Assembly (NCBI RefSeq): GCF_014200675.1
Contig: NZ_JACHCI010000002.1
Span: forward strand, 62,001 to 126,000
Length of the DNA stretch: 64,000 bases
Source of the DNA: Janthinobacterium saanense
GTDB taxonomy: Bacteria > Pseudomonadota > Gammaproteobacteria > Burkholderiales > Burkholderiaceae_D
Direction: 5' to 3'
Both the position numbers and the translations under genes were made by a program. Below, one piece after another: positions 9,606-17,676 of the stretch. The notes under the pieces were generated by a model. The model worked only from the letters and a program-made list of their open reading frames with translations. It was not told the origin of the DNA and did not search any database. Positions within the stretch are counted from its first letter, which is position 1; the number at the start of each line of letters is the position of its first letter.

Positions 9606-11015
9606 TTATATCAAACTACGTATTTGAATATTTTCGATGTTGTCGACTAACTCTATAATATCGAGTCCGGTACCTACGGCTTTTGCTATCGTTCTGGTCA
9701 AAGCTCCTACGGCAATTTCCTCGTTGACACCTATTGATACTGTACAAGTCAAAAGCGGGTCAGGCATTGACGCATTCACGTTATCTTTACCATGGCATAC
9801 AACTGCCGAAATCGATAGCTGTGCGTCTCTTGCACGGAGTTCAGTTCCCCAGACAACCATTACTTGACATTGGATAGTGACTGCTTCTGGTGGCGAGAAT
9901 AGGTATGTATATGTTAATTTGTCGGGACTATCGGGCATAGTAATTGGCAGACTGGTCCCGCAGGCTGATATCAACTCTGTTCTGACACGGTCCATGAAGC
10001 TCTTTGCAAAGGAATTCCGCTCAAATTCTAGTCGTGCTTCCGCTGCAGCTTTGGCTTGGGGGCCAACACTAACTGCGCACTTCGTCAGCCGGTCACGCAA
10101 GGCACTGAGGGCATCATTTGCGCCTTCCAGTAAGAAGTCATCCCACCCAACAATTTGAAGGCGAAGGTCTAAGTCTTTAACTAAGCATCGGGCAGAAAGT
10201 GCTTTTAGGTCTCGGAGTCGGTTGACTTCGCCACCCGCAAATGAAGGGGTTTTGGTCAGAACTGCCTTACTTACCAGCCATCGGTTTCCGGCCTCCATTT
10301 CTTGATTGAACAGCGGGACTTTCATGATTAGGTCATGCAAAACAGCCCCAATTTGGTAAAAATTCAATGCCTTCCATAGGCGGTCAGATGGTTTGTCTAA
10401 CCTGAACAGGTATTCGGGTGAACTGTATTGCGCTGTCGCTAAAAAAGGTCGAAGTTTCCCATGATCGGTTACTGCGGCGTCGGCTCCCTCCGGTGCTTCA
10501 ATGTCCCGGGCAACTCCTAAATCTAGAAGTTTTAATGTTTTGAAGTCGGAAGCTATTTTAATGTTTTCTGGTTTGATGTCTCGGTGAACAATACCTTGGT
10601 CCTCAAGAAAACGAGCTGCTTCGACCAACTGCTTTATAAGCGTAGCGACTTCGGTATCTGGAACCTGCGCTAGCGCCTTGTTTAAGTCTACCCAGGGCAC
10701 AAACTCCATCTCCATGAAGGCGGTACCGAGGGCCTCTTCCACTTGATAAGTTTGAACTAAAGAAGCGCATTCATGGCCTATTAGGCGGCGCTGAACTTCG
10801 AGTCGACGTCTTTCAGCGTCACCCGACTCCCCTGCAAAAAATTTCGGGTCAAATACTTTAAATGCGCGGGGTCCAGCAGGGCTTTGAACCTGGAAGATTG
10901 CTGCCGACCCCCCTGAAGTCAAATAAACAGGAACTGAATATCCCACCTTCGTTGCAAGGTATGTCTGCAATCGGACTGTTACATCTTGGATAACTTTATC
11001 GTCAAGTGCGGGCAT
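9606..11015 (-). CDS. Eukaryotic-type Ser/Thr protein kinase, first gene of cassette
   Basis: The 469-residue protein has a full kinase domain (about 25-290): glycine-rich loop SGGSAAIFQV (34-43), ATP lysine K53, catalytic HRDIKPEN (144-151) and DLG (165-167, in place of DFG). It should be active. There is no membrane segment and no PASTA repeats, unlike cell-wall kinases, so it is cytosolic. The C-terminal 170 residues (about 300-469) form an unrecognised beta-rich domain that could be the sensor. AGGAGG stands 8 bases before ATG 11015, making this the first and best-translated gene of the three. The region is AT-rich, which supports transfer. Kinases occur in several phage-defence systems (for example Stk2, PglW in BREX/Pgl). 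Confidence 0.9.
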   Translation of the reverse strand: MPALDDKVIQDVTVRLQTYLATKVGYSVPVYLTSGGSAAIFQVQSPAGPRAFKVFDPKFFAGESGDAERRRLEVQRRLIGHECASLVQTYQVEEALGTAFMEMEFVPWVDLNKALAQVPDTEVATLIKQLVEAARFLEDQGIVHRDIKPENIKIASDFKTLKLLDLGVARDIEAPEGADAAVTDHGKLRPFLATAQYSSPEYLFRLDKPSDRLWKALNFYQIGAVLHDLIMKVPLFNQEMEAGNRWLVSKAVLTKTPSFAGGEVNRLRDLKALSARCLVKDLDLRLQIVGWDDFLLEGANDALSALRDRLTKCAVSVGPQAKAAAEARLEFERNSFAKSFMDRVRTELISACGTSLPITMPDSPDKLTYTYLFSPPEAVTIQCQVMVVWGTELRARDAQLSISAVVCHGKDNVNASMPDPLLTCTVSIGVNEEIAVGALTRTIAKAVGTGLDIIELVDNIENIQIRSLI

Positions 11016-11050
11016 CTCTTTCCTCCTAGATAGAGAATACCAGTCGCTAC

Positions 11051-11069
11051 AAAAAAATGGTATTTTTTT
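11051..11069. promoter_or_regulatory. A/T palindrome upstream of the kinase cassette
   Basis: AAAAAAAT and ATTTTTTT form 8-bp perfect arms around GGT, 36 bp upstream of the kinase ATG. It could be an operator, or a bidirectional terminator shared with the PepSY gene that ends at 11106. I saw no convincing -35/-10 pair beside it. Confidence 0.3.
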
Positions 11070-11105
11070 TAATAATTTTAGGTCCCTTTACTTTAATTAG
11101 CTATG

Positions 11106-12320
11106 CTAACGAATTAGCGCCTTGTCCGCCTTGGCTTGCCCCTGGCGCTTGCGGCGCCAGACCAGCACCCCCGTCAGGCTCAGTCCCGTCACCGCCACAC
11201 CCATGGCGCAGATGAATAGCTTGAAGGGCCAGCCCCACATCGACGCCATATGCAGCGCGCTGATCCAGCTGCGGAAGGTGTCGCCGCTGGCCGTGCCGGT
11301 CGGCAGCCAGGTGGTCACCAGCTTGCCGCTGGCCGCGTCAAAGATGACGGTGGTGAGTCCCTTCTGTTCGCGCACGTCGCGGCTGCTGCGCACCTTGTAG
11401 CTGTACAGGCCCAAGCGACTTTCATACGACAGGGCGTTTTCTTCGATGATGGAAAAATGCTGCTGGTCTGCCAGCCCGGCCATCAGCACGCGGCCCTGGG
11501 CGCGTGCTTCCTGCCAGTTCAGCTGCGGCGCGCGCGTGGGCGTATGCGTGGCCAGCACTTCCTCGGTGGGTTGATGGGGGAAGATCGGCTTCATCACGGC
11601 CGCATACACATCGTACAGATTGAAGGCCACGCCGCTCCAGGCAAACACCAGCAGCATGGCCCATAACCACAAGCCGCCTGCGCGGTGCAAGTCGAATACC
11701 AGCTTGTAGCTGCCGCCGTGGCGGCGCAGCAGCCAGGAAGGGCGCCAGCGCTGCAACCAGGGCTTGGCGCCTGGACTGCAGTTTTTCAGTCGTGCAGGGA
11801 AGGTCAGGGCGGCGCCGATAAAACAATCGATCGTCCACAAAATGGCGATCAGGCCAAACATCAGCAAACCCGTGTCGCCCAGCGCCAGTGCGTAATGCAG
11901 GCGTTCGATAAAGGGCAGCAGGTTGATCAACCCCTGGCTGATCTCGCCCCAGCGGCGCTGGCCCAGCATCGCGCCCGTGTACGGGTCGACAAACACTTCA
12001 TCGCTGGCCAGCGGTGCATCGTCGCGGTGGGGCAGGTAAAACTGCATGCTGTGGCCGGCCGGCGCCGACAGCGGTGCGAAGCTGATCTGCGCCTGCGGAA
12101 AGTGCGCCGCTACCCGCTCGCGCAGCAGCAGGGCGTCCAGCGGCACCGCGCCCGGTGCGGGCGGCGTGACGCGAAAGACGCCCGGCAGCAGCGCGCCTTC
12201 CAGTTCATCCTTCCACGCCAGCGCGCTGCCCGTCAGGCCGGCCACGATCAAAAAGCCGGCCATCAGCAGGCCGGCGTAGCGGTGCAGCGCCGCCAGGGCT
12301 GGACGCATCTGACGTGGCAT
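11106..12320 (-). CDS. PepSY-domain transmembrane protein (iron-uptake accessory)
   Basis: The 404-residue product is a PepSY_TM/PiuB-type inner-membrane protein. An N-terminal membrane helix follows LHRYAGLLMAGFLIVAG, then come a periplasmic PepSY-like region, two or more central helices (LLMFGLIAILWTIDCFIGAA, LWLWAMLLVFAWSGVAF) and a last helix before VWRRKRQG. Family members sit beside siderophore receptors and are thought to act in iron release or reduction in the periplasm or inner membrane. The start at 12320 overlaps the receptor stop in TGATG, showing translational coupling, so it is the last gene of the fecI-fecR-receptor unit. Confidence 0.85.
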   Translation of the reverse strand: MPRQMRPALAALHRYAGLLMAGFLIVAGLTGSALAWKDELEGALLPGVFRVTPPAPGAVPLDALLLRERVAAHFPQAQISFAPLSAPAGHSMQFYLPHRDDAPLASDEVFVDPYTGAMLGQRRWGEISQGLINLLPFIERLHYALALGDTGLLMFGLIAILWTIDCFIGAALTFPARLKNCSPGAKPWLQRWRPSWLLRRHGGSYKLVFDLHRAGGLWLWAMLLVFAWSGVAFNLYDVYAAVMKPIFPHQPTEEVLATHTPTRAPQLNWQEARAQGRVLMAGLADQQHFSIIEENALSYESRLGLYSYKVRSSRDVREQKGLTTVIFDAASGKLVTTWLPTGTASGDTFRSWISALHMASMWGWPFKLFICAMGVAVTGLSLTGVLVWRRKRQGQAKADKALIR

Positions 12321-14794
12321 CAGAAACGGTACATGGCGCTGACGTTGGCCGTGCGTTCGGCATTGCGGTAGCACAGGCCGGGCAGGTAGCCGCAGTCATA
12401 CAGCGATTGCTTGTTCAGCAGGTTGTTGACGTTCAGCGAAAACTGCCACGGCCCCCGCGTCACGCCCAGCGCCGCGTCCCATTGGGTGATGCCGCCATTG
12501 CGGATATTGAGGTTGTCGCCGTCGGAATTGGAACGCATGGCGCCCAGGAAGCGCATGCCCAGCGCCGCATAGGCGGGCAGGCCATCGGCCACGTTAAACG
12601 CTTGCCGGGCCCAGGCCGATGCGCTATGGCGCGGTGCACCTGGCTGCTGCAAGCCCTGGTCGCCATTGGTGCTGCGATTGATATTCGTGTCCAGGTAGGT
12701 GTATTGCGCGATCAGGCTCAGATGGCTGGCGAACTCGGTGCGTGCTTCCAGTTCCAGCCCGCGCGAAGTGACTTGCCCCGTCTGCAGCAGGAAACCCGGG
12801 TTGCCGATGGCGGCGGTGGAGACATTGTTGCGCACCAGGTCAAACACGGCCGCCGTGTAGCTGGCGCGCTGGCCCACCGGTTCAAAACGTACGCCAGCTT
12901 CGAGCTGCTTGCCGCGCGACGGCTGCAGGGCGCCGCCATCGATAGCCTTGCCCAGTTCGGGCGAAAACGAGGTGGCATAGCTGACATAGGGCGACCAGCC
13001 ATTGTCGAACAGGTAGACCGCGCCCAGGCGGCCGGTGGTGGCCGATGGCGACAGTGCGTAGTCGGGCCGTACCGCGCCGGTCAGCACGTTGGTGGTGGTC
13101 TGCGATTGCGTGGCCTTGTCGCGGCGCAGGCCCGCCGTCACTACCCAGCGGTCCCATTTCAGCTGGTCTTGCGCATACAGGCCCAGCTGGCGCGAAGGTG
13201 CATAGACGATGGTGGGTTTGGTCGACGGCCGCTTGAGCTGCTTTTCATATACGGGATGGTAGAGGTCGAGCGGCGCGATAAAGCCGACCTGGTAAATATA
13301 GTCGTCGGTATTGCGGAAGTTCGCATAGTCCATGCCCAGCAACACATGGTGGCGCAGGGCGCCGCTGGCGAACTGCGCTTGCAGCCGGGTGTCGGCCAGC
13401 ACGCTGGTCGACTCCGTGTCGACCGGACGGAAGTAGCGTTCCACGATGCCGTCGGTGCTGAGGCCCAGCGGGAACATGTCGGTGCGCTCGTTTTTCAAGC
13501 GCGTGTAGCGCAGGTTCTGGTGCAAGGTCCAGGTGTCATTGAATTTGTGTTCGAACTCATAGCCCAGCATGGTGTTGCTGCGCTTGAAGCGGTTGTCGTA
13601 GCCCATCAGGTTGACGTGCGGGTCGACCTGGCCGCGCGGGCCCGGTTCCAGCAGCTGGTTGGGAAACGCGTATTGCTGGTTGTCGCGTTCATGGCGCGCC
13701 AGCAAGGTCAGACGCGTATCGGCATCGATCTTCCAGGTCAGTGAGGGCGCGAAATACAGGCGGTTGTCGCTATCGTGGTCCAGCCGGGTATTGGCCTCGC
13801 GGCCCAGCATAACGACGCGGTAAGTCCAGGCGCCTTGTCCATCGATGGCGCCGCCCACGTCGGCTTTCAGCTGGCGGCGCTGGTAGCTGCCGTATTCCAG
13901 GCCGATTTCGCGCACGGCGTCTGCGCTGGGACGCTTGCTGACGGCGTTGACCACGCCGCCCGGCGGGATCTGGCCATACAGCACCGAGGCCGGGCCGCGC
14001 AGCACTTCCAGGCGTTCCAGCCCATACGGCTCGATACTGGCGCCAAAGGTGCGGCCTGAATTACGCAAGCCGTCTTGCAAAATACCGGTAGTCTCGATGG
14101 TAAATCCCCGCAGCAGCGAGGAATCGTCGCTGCCCAGCGGGCGCTGGTTGGGCGTCACGCCCGCCGTGTAGCGCAGGGTTTCATCGAGCGATTCGGCATT
14201 GCGGTCGCTGATCTCATCGGCCGTGACGACCGAGACGGATTGCGGATTTTCATTCAGCGCCGTATCGGTCTTGGTGGCAGAATTGCTGCGCCTTGCCACA
14301 TAACCGCGCACGGGGCCGGTGGCCGTTTCGCGCTCAAGCGCGGCGTTGACCGTGATGGCGGGCAGGGTGGCGGCGCTGGTGGACGTGGTTGCAGGTGCTG
14401 CATTCGTCACCGGCGCAGCTTCGGTGCGCAGCGCATACGCGCCGTTCGCGCCAGCCACCAGGCGCAAGCCTTGGCCACGCAACAAGGCGTCAAAACCCTG
14501 GCGTACCGTGTAGCTGCCGCTCAAACCCGAACTGCTTTTGCCCTGCAACAGCGCAGCATCTGCCGACAATTCCGCGCCGGCCGCGCTGGCAAAGCTGGTC
14601 AGGGCACGTTCCAGCGAACCGGCCGGTATCGCGTACTGGCGTTTGACTTCGGCGCTGTCCAATGTTTGTGCGCGGGCGCCGGGCGCCGTAAAGGCCAGGG
14701 CGCCATAGGCGGCTCCAGCCAGGAACAGTGCCTGGATGGCCAGGGCGAGGGCAGATGGACGCAAATTGGTCGGCGCAAGTGTGCGAGCTGTCAT
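12320..14794 (-). CDS. TonB-dependent ferric-siderophore receptor with STN signalling domain
   Basis: The 824-residue product starts at ATG 14794 behind AAGGAC. After a signal peptide it carries an STN domain (about 45-110, IPAGSLERALTSFASAAGAE), the N-terminal signalling extension found in FecA/FpvA transducers. A plug follows (NPQSVSVVTADEI; LRYTAGVTPN; RGPASVLYGQIPPGG), then a 22-strand-type barrel ending MYRF. The STN domain should contact the FecR-like protein encoded just upstream and trigger the ECF sigma factor when the ligand is bound. The siderophore cannot be named from sequence. The 101 bp before it are AT-rich and should hold a FecI-type promoter, which I could not pin down. Confidence 0.92.
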   Translation of the reverse strand: MTARTLAPTNLRPSALALAIQALFLAGAAYGALAFTAPGARAQTLDSAEVKRQYAIPAGSLERALTSFASAAGAELSADAALLQGKSSSGLSGSYTVRQGFDALLRGQGLRLVAGANGAYALRTEAAPVTNAAPATTSTSAATLPAITVNAALERETATGPVRGYVARRSNSATKTDTALNENPQSVSVVTADEISDRNAESLDETLRYTAGVTPNQRPLGSDDSSLLRGFTIETTGILQDGLRNSGRTFGASIEPYGLERLEVLRGPASVLYGQIPPGGVVNAVSKRPSADAVREIGLEYGSYQRRQLKADVGGAIDGQGAWTYRVVMLGREANTRLDHDSDNRLYFAPSLTWKIDADTRLTLLARHERDNQQYAFPNQLLEPGPRGQVDPHVNLMGYDNRFKRSNTMLGYEFEHKFNDTWTLHQNLRYTRLKNERTDMFPLGLSTDGIVERYFRPVDTESTSVLADTRLQAQFASGALRHHVLLGMDYANFRNTDDYIYQVGFIAPLDLYHPVYEKQLKRPSTKPTIVYAPSRQLGLYAQDQLKWDRWVVTAGLRRDKATQSQTTTNVLTGAVRPDYALSPSATTGRLGAVYLFDNGWSPYVSYATSFSPELGKAIDGGALQPSRGKQLEAGVRFEPVGQRASYTAAVFDLVRNNVSTAAIGNPGFLLQTGQVTSRGLELEARTEFASHLSLIAQYTYLDTNINRSTNGDQGLQQPGAPRHSASAWARQAFNVADGLPAYAALGMRFLGAMRSNSDGDNLNIRNGGITQWDAALGVTRGPWQFSLNVNNLLNKQSLYDCGYLPGLCYRNAERTANVSAMYRF

Positions 14795-14895
14795 GGGGTG
14801 TCCTTTGTACGGTAAGAAGAAGTGTTTGTTCTTCCCGTATTCCGAACCAGACAAGAAAACCCTCAACTTTTTTTACATTTTTTTGAATTTATTTT

Positions 14896-15885
14896 TCAGG
14901 CAGCCGGGCGCGCACCCACCGTGACCCAGAAACGCGTGCGGTAGCGCAGCTGCACGGGCAGGCTCAGGGCCAGGTTGTCCAGCGAGCGGTCGATGTCGCG
15001 CAGCGAGTACACGCCCGTCACGCGCAGATCGGCGACGTCTTCATCGCAGCGCAGCAGGCCATGGCGGTAGCGGCTGAACTCTTTCACCAGGTCGCCCAGG
15101 CGCATGCGTTCGGCCACCAGCCTGCCTTGCGTCCAGGCTGCGGCGCTGTCTTCCACAAGCGCCACTTCGTGCACGGCATGGATACCATACGTGCCGCGCT
15201 GGCCCGCCTGCAAGCTTACGCCGGCCATATTGGCCTGTGCCGGCCATAGTTCAACCACTCCCTGGAATACGACCACCGTGCTCAGACCATCGCCAGCGCG
15301 CACGCTGAAGCGGGTGCCCAGCGCGGTTGCCGTGCCTTGATCGGTTTGCACCAGCAAGGGCCGGTGGATGGCCGCCGTATCGGGCGCGCTGGTCACCAGG
15401 ATGGTCCCGGTGCGCAGCACGATGCGCCGTTCGCGATCGCTGTAGCGCACATCGATGGCGCTGGCTGTATCGAGCACCACTTGTGTGCCGTCTGCCAGCA
15501 GCACTGCGCGTACCTCGCCCAGGGCAGTGCGGTAATCGGCGCTGGCGCGCTGCCATATGCCGGATTCGTGCAGCAGCAAGGCAGAGCCGCCGCCCCCCAT
15601 CACCAGGCCCAGCAACTGCAGTGCACGGCGGCGATCCACGCCGGTACGGCGCGGGGCCGTCGACAGCGCGCCGCGCGCCACCACATTCGGGATGGCGTCA
15701 AATTGCTGCGTGAAGCGCTGCAGCCTGGTCCAGGCCCGTTCATGTTCAGGGTGGGCAGCGCGCCATTCGGCGCAGGCCGCGGCGTCTGCCTCGCTGGCGT
15801 CGTCCGACCATAGCCGCGCCATCCATTCGGCCGCCCGCTGCAGGATGGCGGGGGAGAGTGGCGAGTTGTCGGCTTGGACCGTCAT
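14896..15885 (-). CDS. fecR: FecR-family sigma factor regulator
   Basis: The 329-residue inner-membrane signal relay has an N-terminal DUF4880 region (WMARLWSDDASEADAAACAEW) that binds the sigma factor, one hydrophobic segment near residue 95 (ALQLLGLVMGGGGSALLL), a periplasmic FecR domain (YRTALGEVRAVLLADGTQVVLDTASA) and a C-terminal STN-contacting region with VTGVYSLRDIDRSLDNLA. ATG 15885 overlaps the sigma stop in ATGA, so the two are co-translated. It should keep the sigma factor inactive, or make it active, depending on receptor occupancy, as in the Fec system. Confidence 0.9.
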   Translation of the reverse strand: MTVQADNSPLSPAILQRAAEWMARLWSDDASEADAAACAEWRAAHPEHERAWTRLQRFTQQFDAIPNVVARGALSTAPRRTGVDRRRALQLLGLVMGGGGSALLLHESGIWQRASADYRTALGEVRAVLLADGTQVVLDTASAIDVRYSDRERRIVLRTGTILVTSAPDTAAIHRPLLVQTDQGTATALGTRFSVRAGDGLSTVVVFQGVVELWPAQANMAGVSLQAGQRGTYGIHAVHEVALVEDSAAAWTQGRLVAERMRLGDLVKEFSRYRHGLLRCDEDVADLRVTGVYSLRDIDRSLDNLALSLPVQLRYRTRFWVTVGARPAA

Positions 15886-16388
15886 GCCTGCGCCGCGCAA
15901 CAGGCCAGCAGCGCGCGCACCATGTATTTTTCCACCGACGATACGGACACGTCGAGGCGCAGCGCAATTTCGCGGTAGTTCAATCCCTCGACCTTGCACA
16001 GTAAAAAAGCCTCGCGCACCTTGGCCGGCAGGCGCGCCAGGATGGTATCGATTTCCACCAGCGCTTCGATGATCAGCGCGTGCATTTCCGGCGAGGGGAC
16101 GGCCGTCTCCGGCATGGCGCGCACCGCTTCCAGATACGCCGCCTCGATATGCCGGCGCCGGAACAGGTCGACCATCAGGCCGTTGGCGATACGCGCCAGC
16201 TGCTGGCGCGATTCTTCGGGCTGGGGCGCACTGCCGCGCGTGATGATGCGCAAATACGTATCGTGCGCCAGGTCGGCCGCATCGCAGGCATTGCCCAGCT
16301 TACGGCGCAACCAGCCCTGCAGCCAGCCATGGTGGTCGCTATAAAGCACTTTGATTTGCTGATGCAGTTCCAATTCGGGGTGAACCAT
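15882..16388 (-). CDS. fecI: FecI-type ECF sigma-70 factor
   Basis: The 168-residue product has region 2 (NACDAADLAHDTYLRII) and region 4 with the helix-turn-helix in YREIALRLDVSVSSVEKYM. Start ATG 16388 has AGGAAG at 16393-16398; an ATG at 16406 in the same frame has a poorer ribosome site. The Fur-like site at 16440-16458 lies in the promoter region, so expression should rise when iron is scarce. The sigma factor would then transcribe the receptor-PepSY genes downstream. A same-strand gene pair with fecR and an STN receptor is the classical cell-surface signalling layout. Confidence 0.9.
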   Translation of the reverse strand: MVHPELELHQQIKVLYSDHHGWLQGWLRRKLGNACDAADLAHDTYLRIITRGSAPQPEESRQQLARIANGLMVDLFRRRHIEAAYLEAVRAMPETAVPSPEMHALIIEALVEIDTILARLPAKVREAFLLCKVEGLNYREIALRLDVSVSSVEKYMVRALLACCAAQA

Positions 16389-16439
16389 GCAAGCTTCCTG
16401 TGCCATGGTCCGGCAGGACGGATGGACTTTGATGCAATT

Positions 16440-16458
16440 GAGAATGATTCGTATTGTA
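16440..16458. promoter_or_regulatory. Fur-box-like site upstream of fecI
   Basis: GAGAATGATTCGTATTGTA matches the classical 19-bp Fur consensus at 12 positions and is centred about 60 bp before the fecI start. Its first 13 bases are identical to the site upstream of the haem receptor at 59295, which strengthens both calls. Confidence 0.7.
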
Positions 16459-16482
16459 TCCCGAAAGCGCTGTCATGGGAGG

Positions 16483-17676
16483 TCAGCCTGAGATCAGCTT
16501 GATGTCGGCCACCCGCTCCAGCAGCCAGATGGCTGCGATGATGGCGATCAGCAGCGAACCCACCGTCATCAGCTGGCGGTAAAACCAGGTCTTGCGCAGC
16601 AGCCAGGCGAGCGGCAGGAAGACGGCGACAATCGCCAACTGGCCGATTTCCACGCCCAGATTGAAGCCGAACAGGCTGGCCACCAGCGACGATTGCGGCA
16701 AACCCAGGTCGAGCAGCACGCTGGCAAAACCAAAGCCGTGGATCAGGCCGAACACAAACGCCGCCACCGGACGCCGGCCGCGAAACAGCGGGAACAGATT
16801 GTTCAGCGACGCCAGCACCACCGAGGCGGCAATCGCCGACTCCACCCAGCGCGAGGGCAGCGAGATGACCGACAGGCTGGCCAGGGTCAGGGTAATCGAG
16901 TGGGCCAGGGTGAAGGCGGTGACGACTTTGAGCACGTCAAAAAAGGCGGCTTTGAAATCAAAGTTGGTCGATAGGCTAGTCGTATCCGGACTGTGTAAAC
17001 CCGAGGCCAAAATCCGGGGTCGGACCCTCAGGGTCCGACCCCAGCCTTGTTGCTGGGTTTGCAGTACGGCTGGCAACAGCAAGGACAGCAAAAACAGGAT
17101 ATGGTCGTAGCCTATCCAGATATGCCAGATGCCGTGCTTGACGTAGGCGCCGAACTGGGCCAGGCGGCTGGGCGCGGTCAGTGACAGGGTCTGGCGCGGG
17201 CTGTCCGGGTCGAAGATGGCCGTTTGCGTGTGGCCGTCGCTGCTCAGTTTCAGCAAGCCCTTGTGCTGCGGGTCCAGGTCGGCGAACAGGGTGTAGCCTA
17301 TGGATAAGCTGCCGGGAGCGGCGCCAGGACAGATACCATGAAAGCGCAGCACATTGTAGGCACCATCCGTATGGTTATCGATCAGTTGTTCGGTCACTTG
17401 CAGCGGGCAGACGCCCTGGGCGCTGGCCATCTGCAGCCGCTGCAGCGCATACGCGGCGATGGCGGCGTGGCGGGCGCGGATTTCATCCCAGGTCAGTTCG
17501 CCATCGCCATTGCCATCGAGGCCGATGGCGAAATCGAGGTCGCGCAAGGCGATATCCCATTGGCCGGCTATCTGCTGGCCGTGTACAGCGATGCTCAAAT
17601 AGCTGTCGCTGGGCTTGTGCGCCTGCGCAGGACTCAGCCACGCAAACAGTAGCAGGCAGAGCAAGAACTGCTTCAT
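16483..17676 (-). CDS. HupE/UreJ-family membrane protein with an in-frame repeat insertion
   Basis: A signal peptide (MKQFLLCLLLFAWLSPAQA) is followed by a periplasmic domain with an EF-hand-like DGNGDGELTWDE loop. A HupE/UreJ_2-type membrane domain then begins at GIWHIWIGYDHILFLLSLLLP and continues with FTLAHSITLTLA, GLIHGFGFASVL and two more helices. HupE relatives are metal (nickel/cobalt) permeases or accessory proteins; here the function is unproven. Between the second-domain helices the frame runs through a palindromic repeat (17016-17042), adding about 24 residues (QTQQQGWGRTLRVRPR...) that look foreign to the family. ATG 17676 overlaps the stop of the TPR gene in ATGA. Confidence 0.85.
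   Translation of the reverse strand: MKQFLLCLLLFAWLSPAQAHKPSDSYLSIAVHGQQIAGQWDIALRDLDFAIGLDGNGDGELTWDEIRARHAAIAAYALQRLQMASAQGVCPLQVTEQLIDNHTDGAYNVLRFHGICPGAAPGSLSIGYTLFADLDPQHKGLLKLSSDGHTQTAIFDPDSPRQTLSLTAPSRLAQFGAYVKHGIWHIWIGYDHILFLLSLLLPAVLQTQQQGWGRTLRVRPRILASGLHSPDTTSLSTNFDFKAAFFDVLKVVTAFTLAHSITLTLASLSVISLPSRWVESAIAASVVLASLNNLFPLFRGRRPVAAFVFGLIHGFGFASVLLDLGLPQSSLVASLFGFNLGVEIGQLAIVAVFLPLAWLLRKTWFYRQLMTVGSLLIAIIAAIWLLERVADIKLISG
17016..17042. repeat. REP-like palindrome inside the HupE-like gene
   Basis: Twelve-base perfect arms GGGGTCGGACCC and GGGTCCGACCCC flank TCA. The flank TTGCTGGGTTTGCA (17048-17063) resembles TTTGCTGCTGGGTTGCA beside a related palindrome at 36446-36469. The whole unit is about 70 bp and is read in frame as protein. 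Confidence 0.8.
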
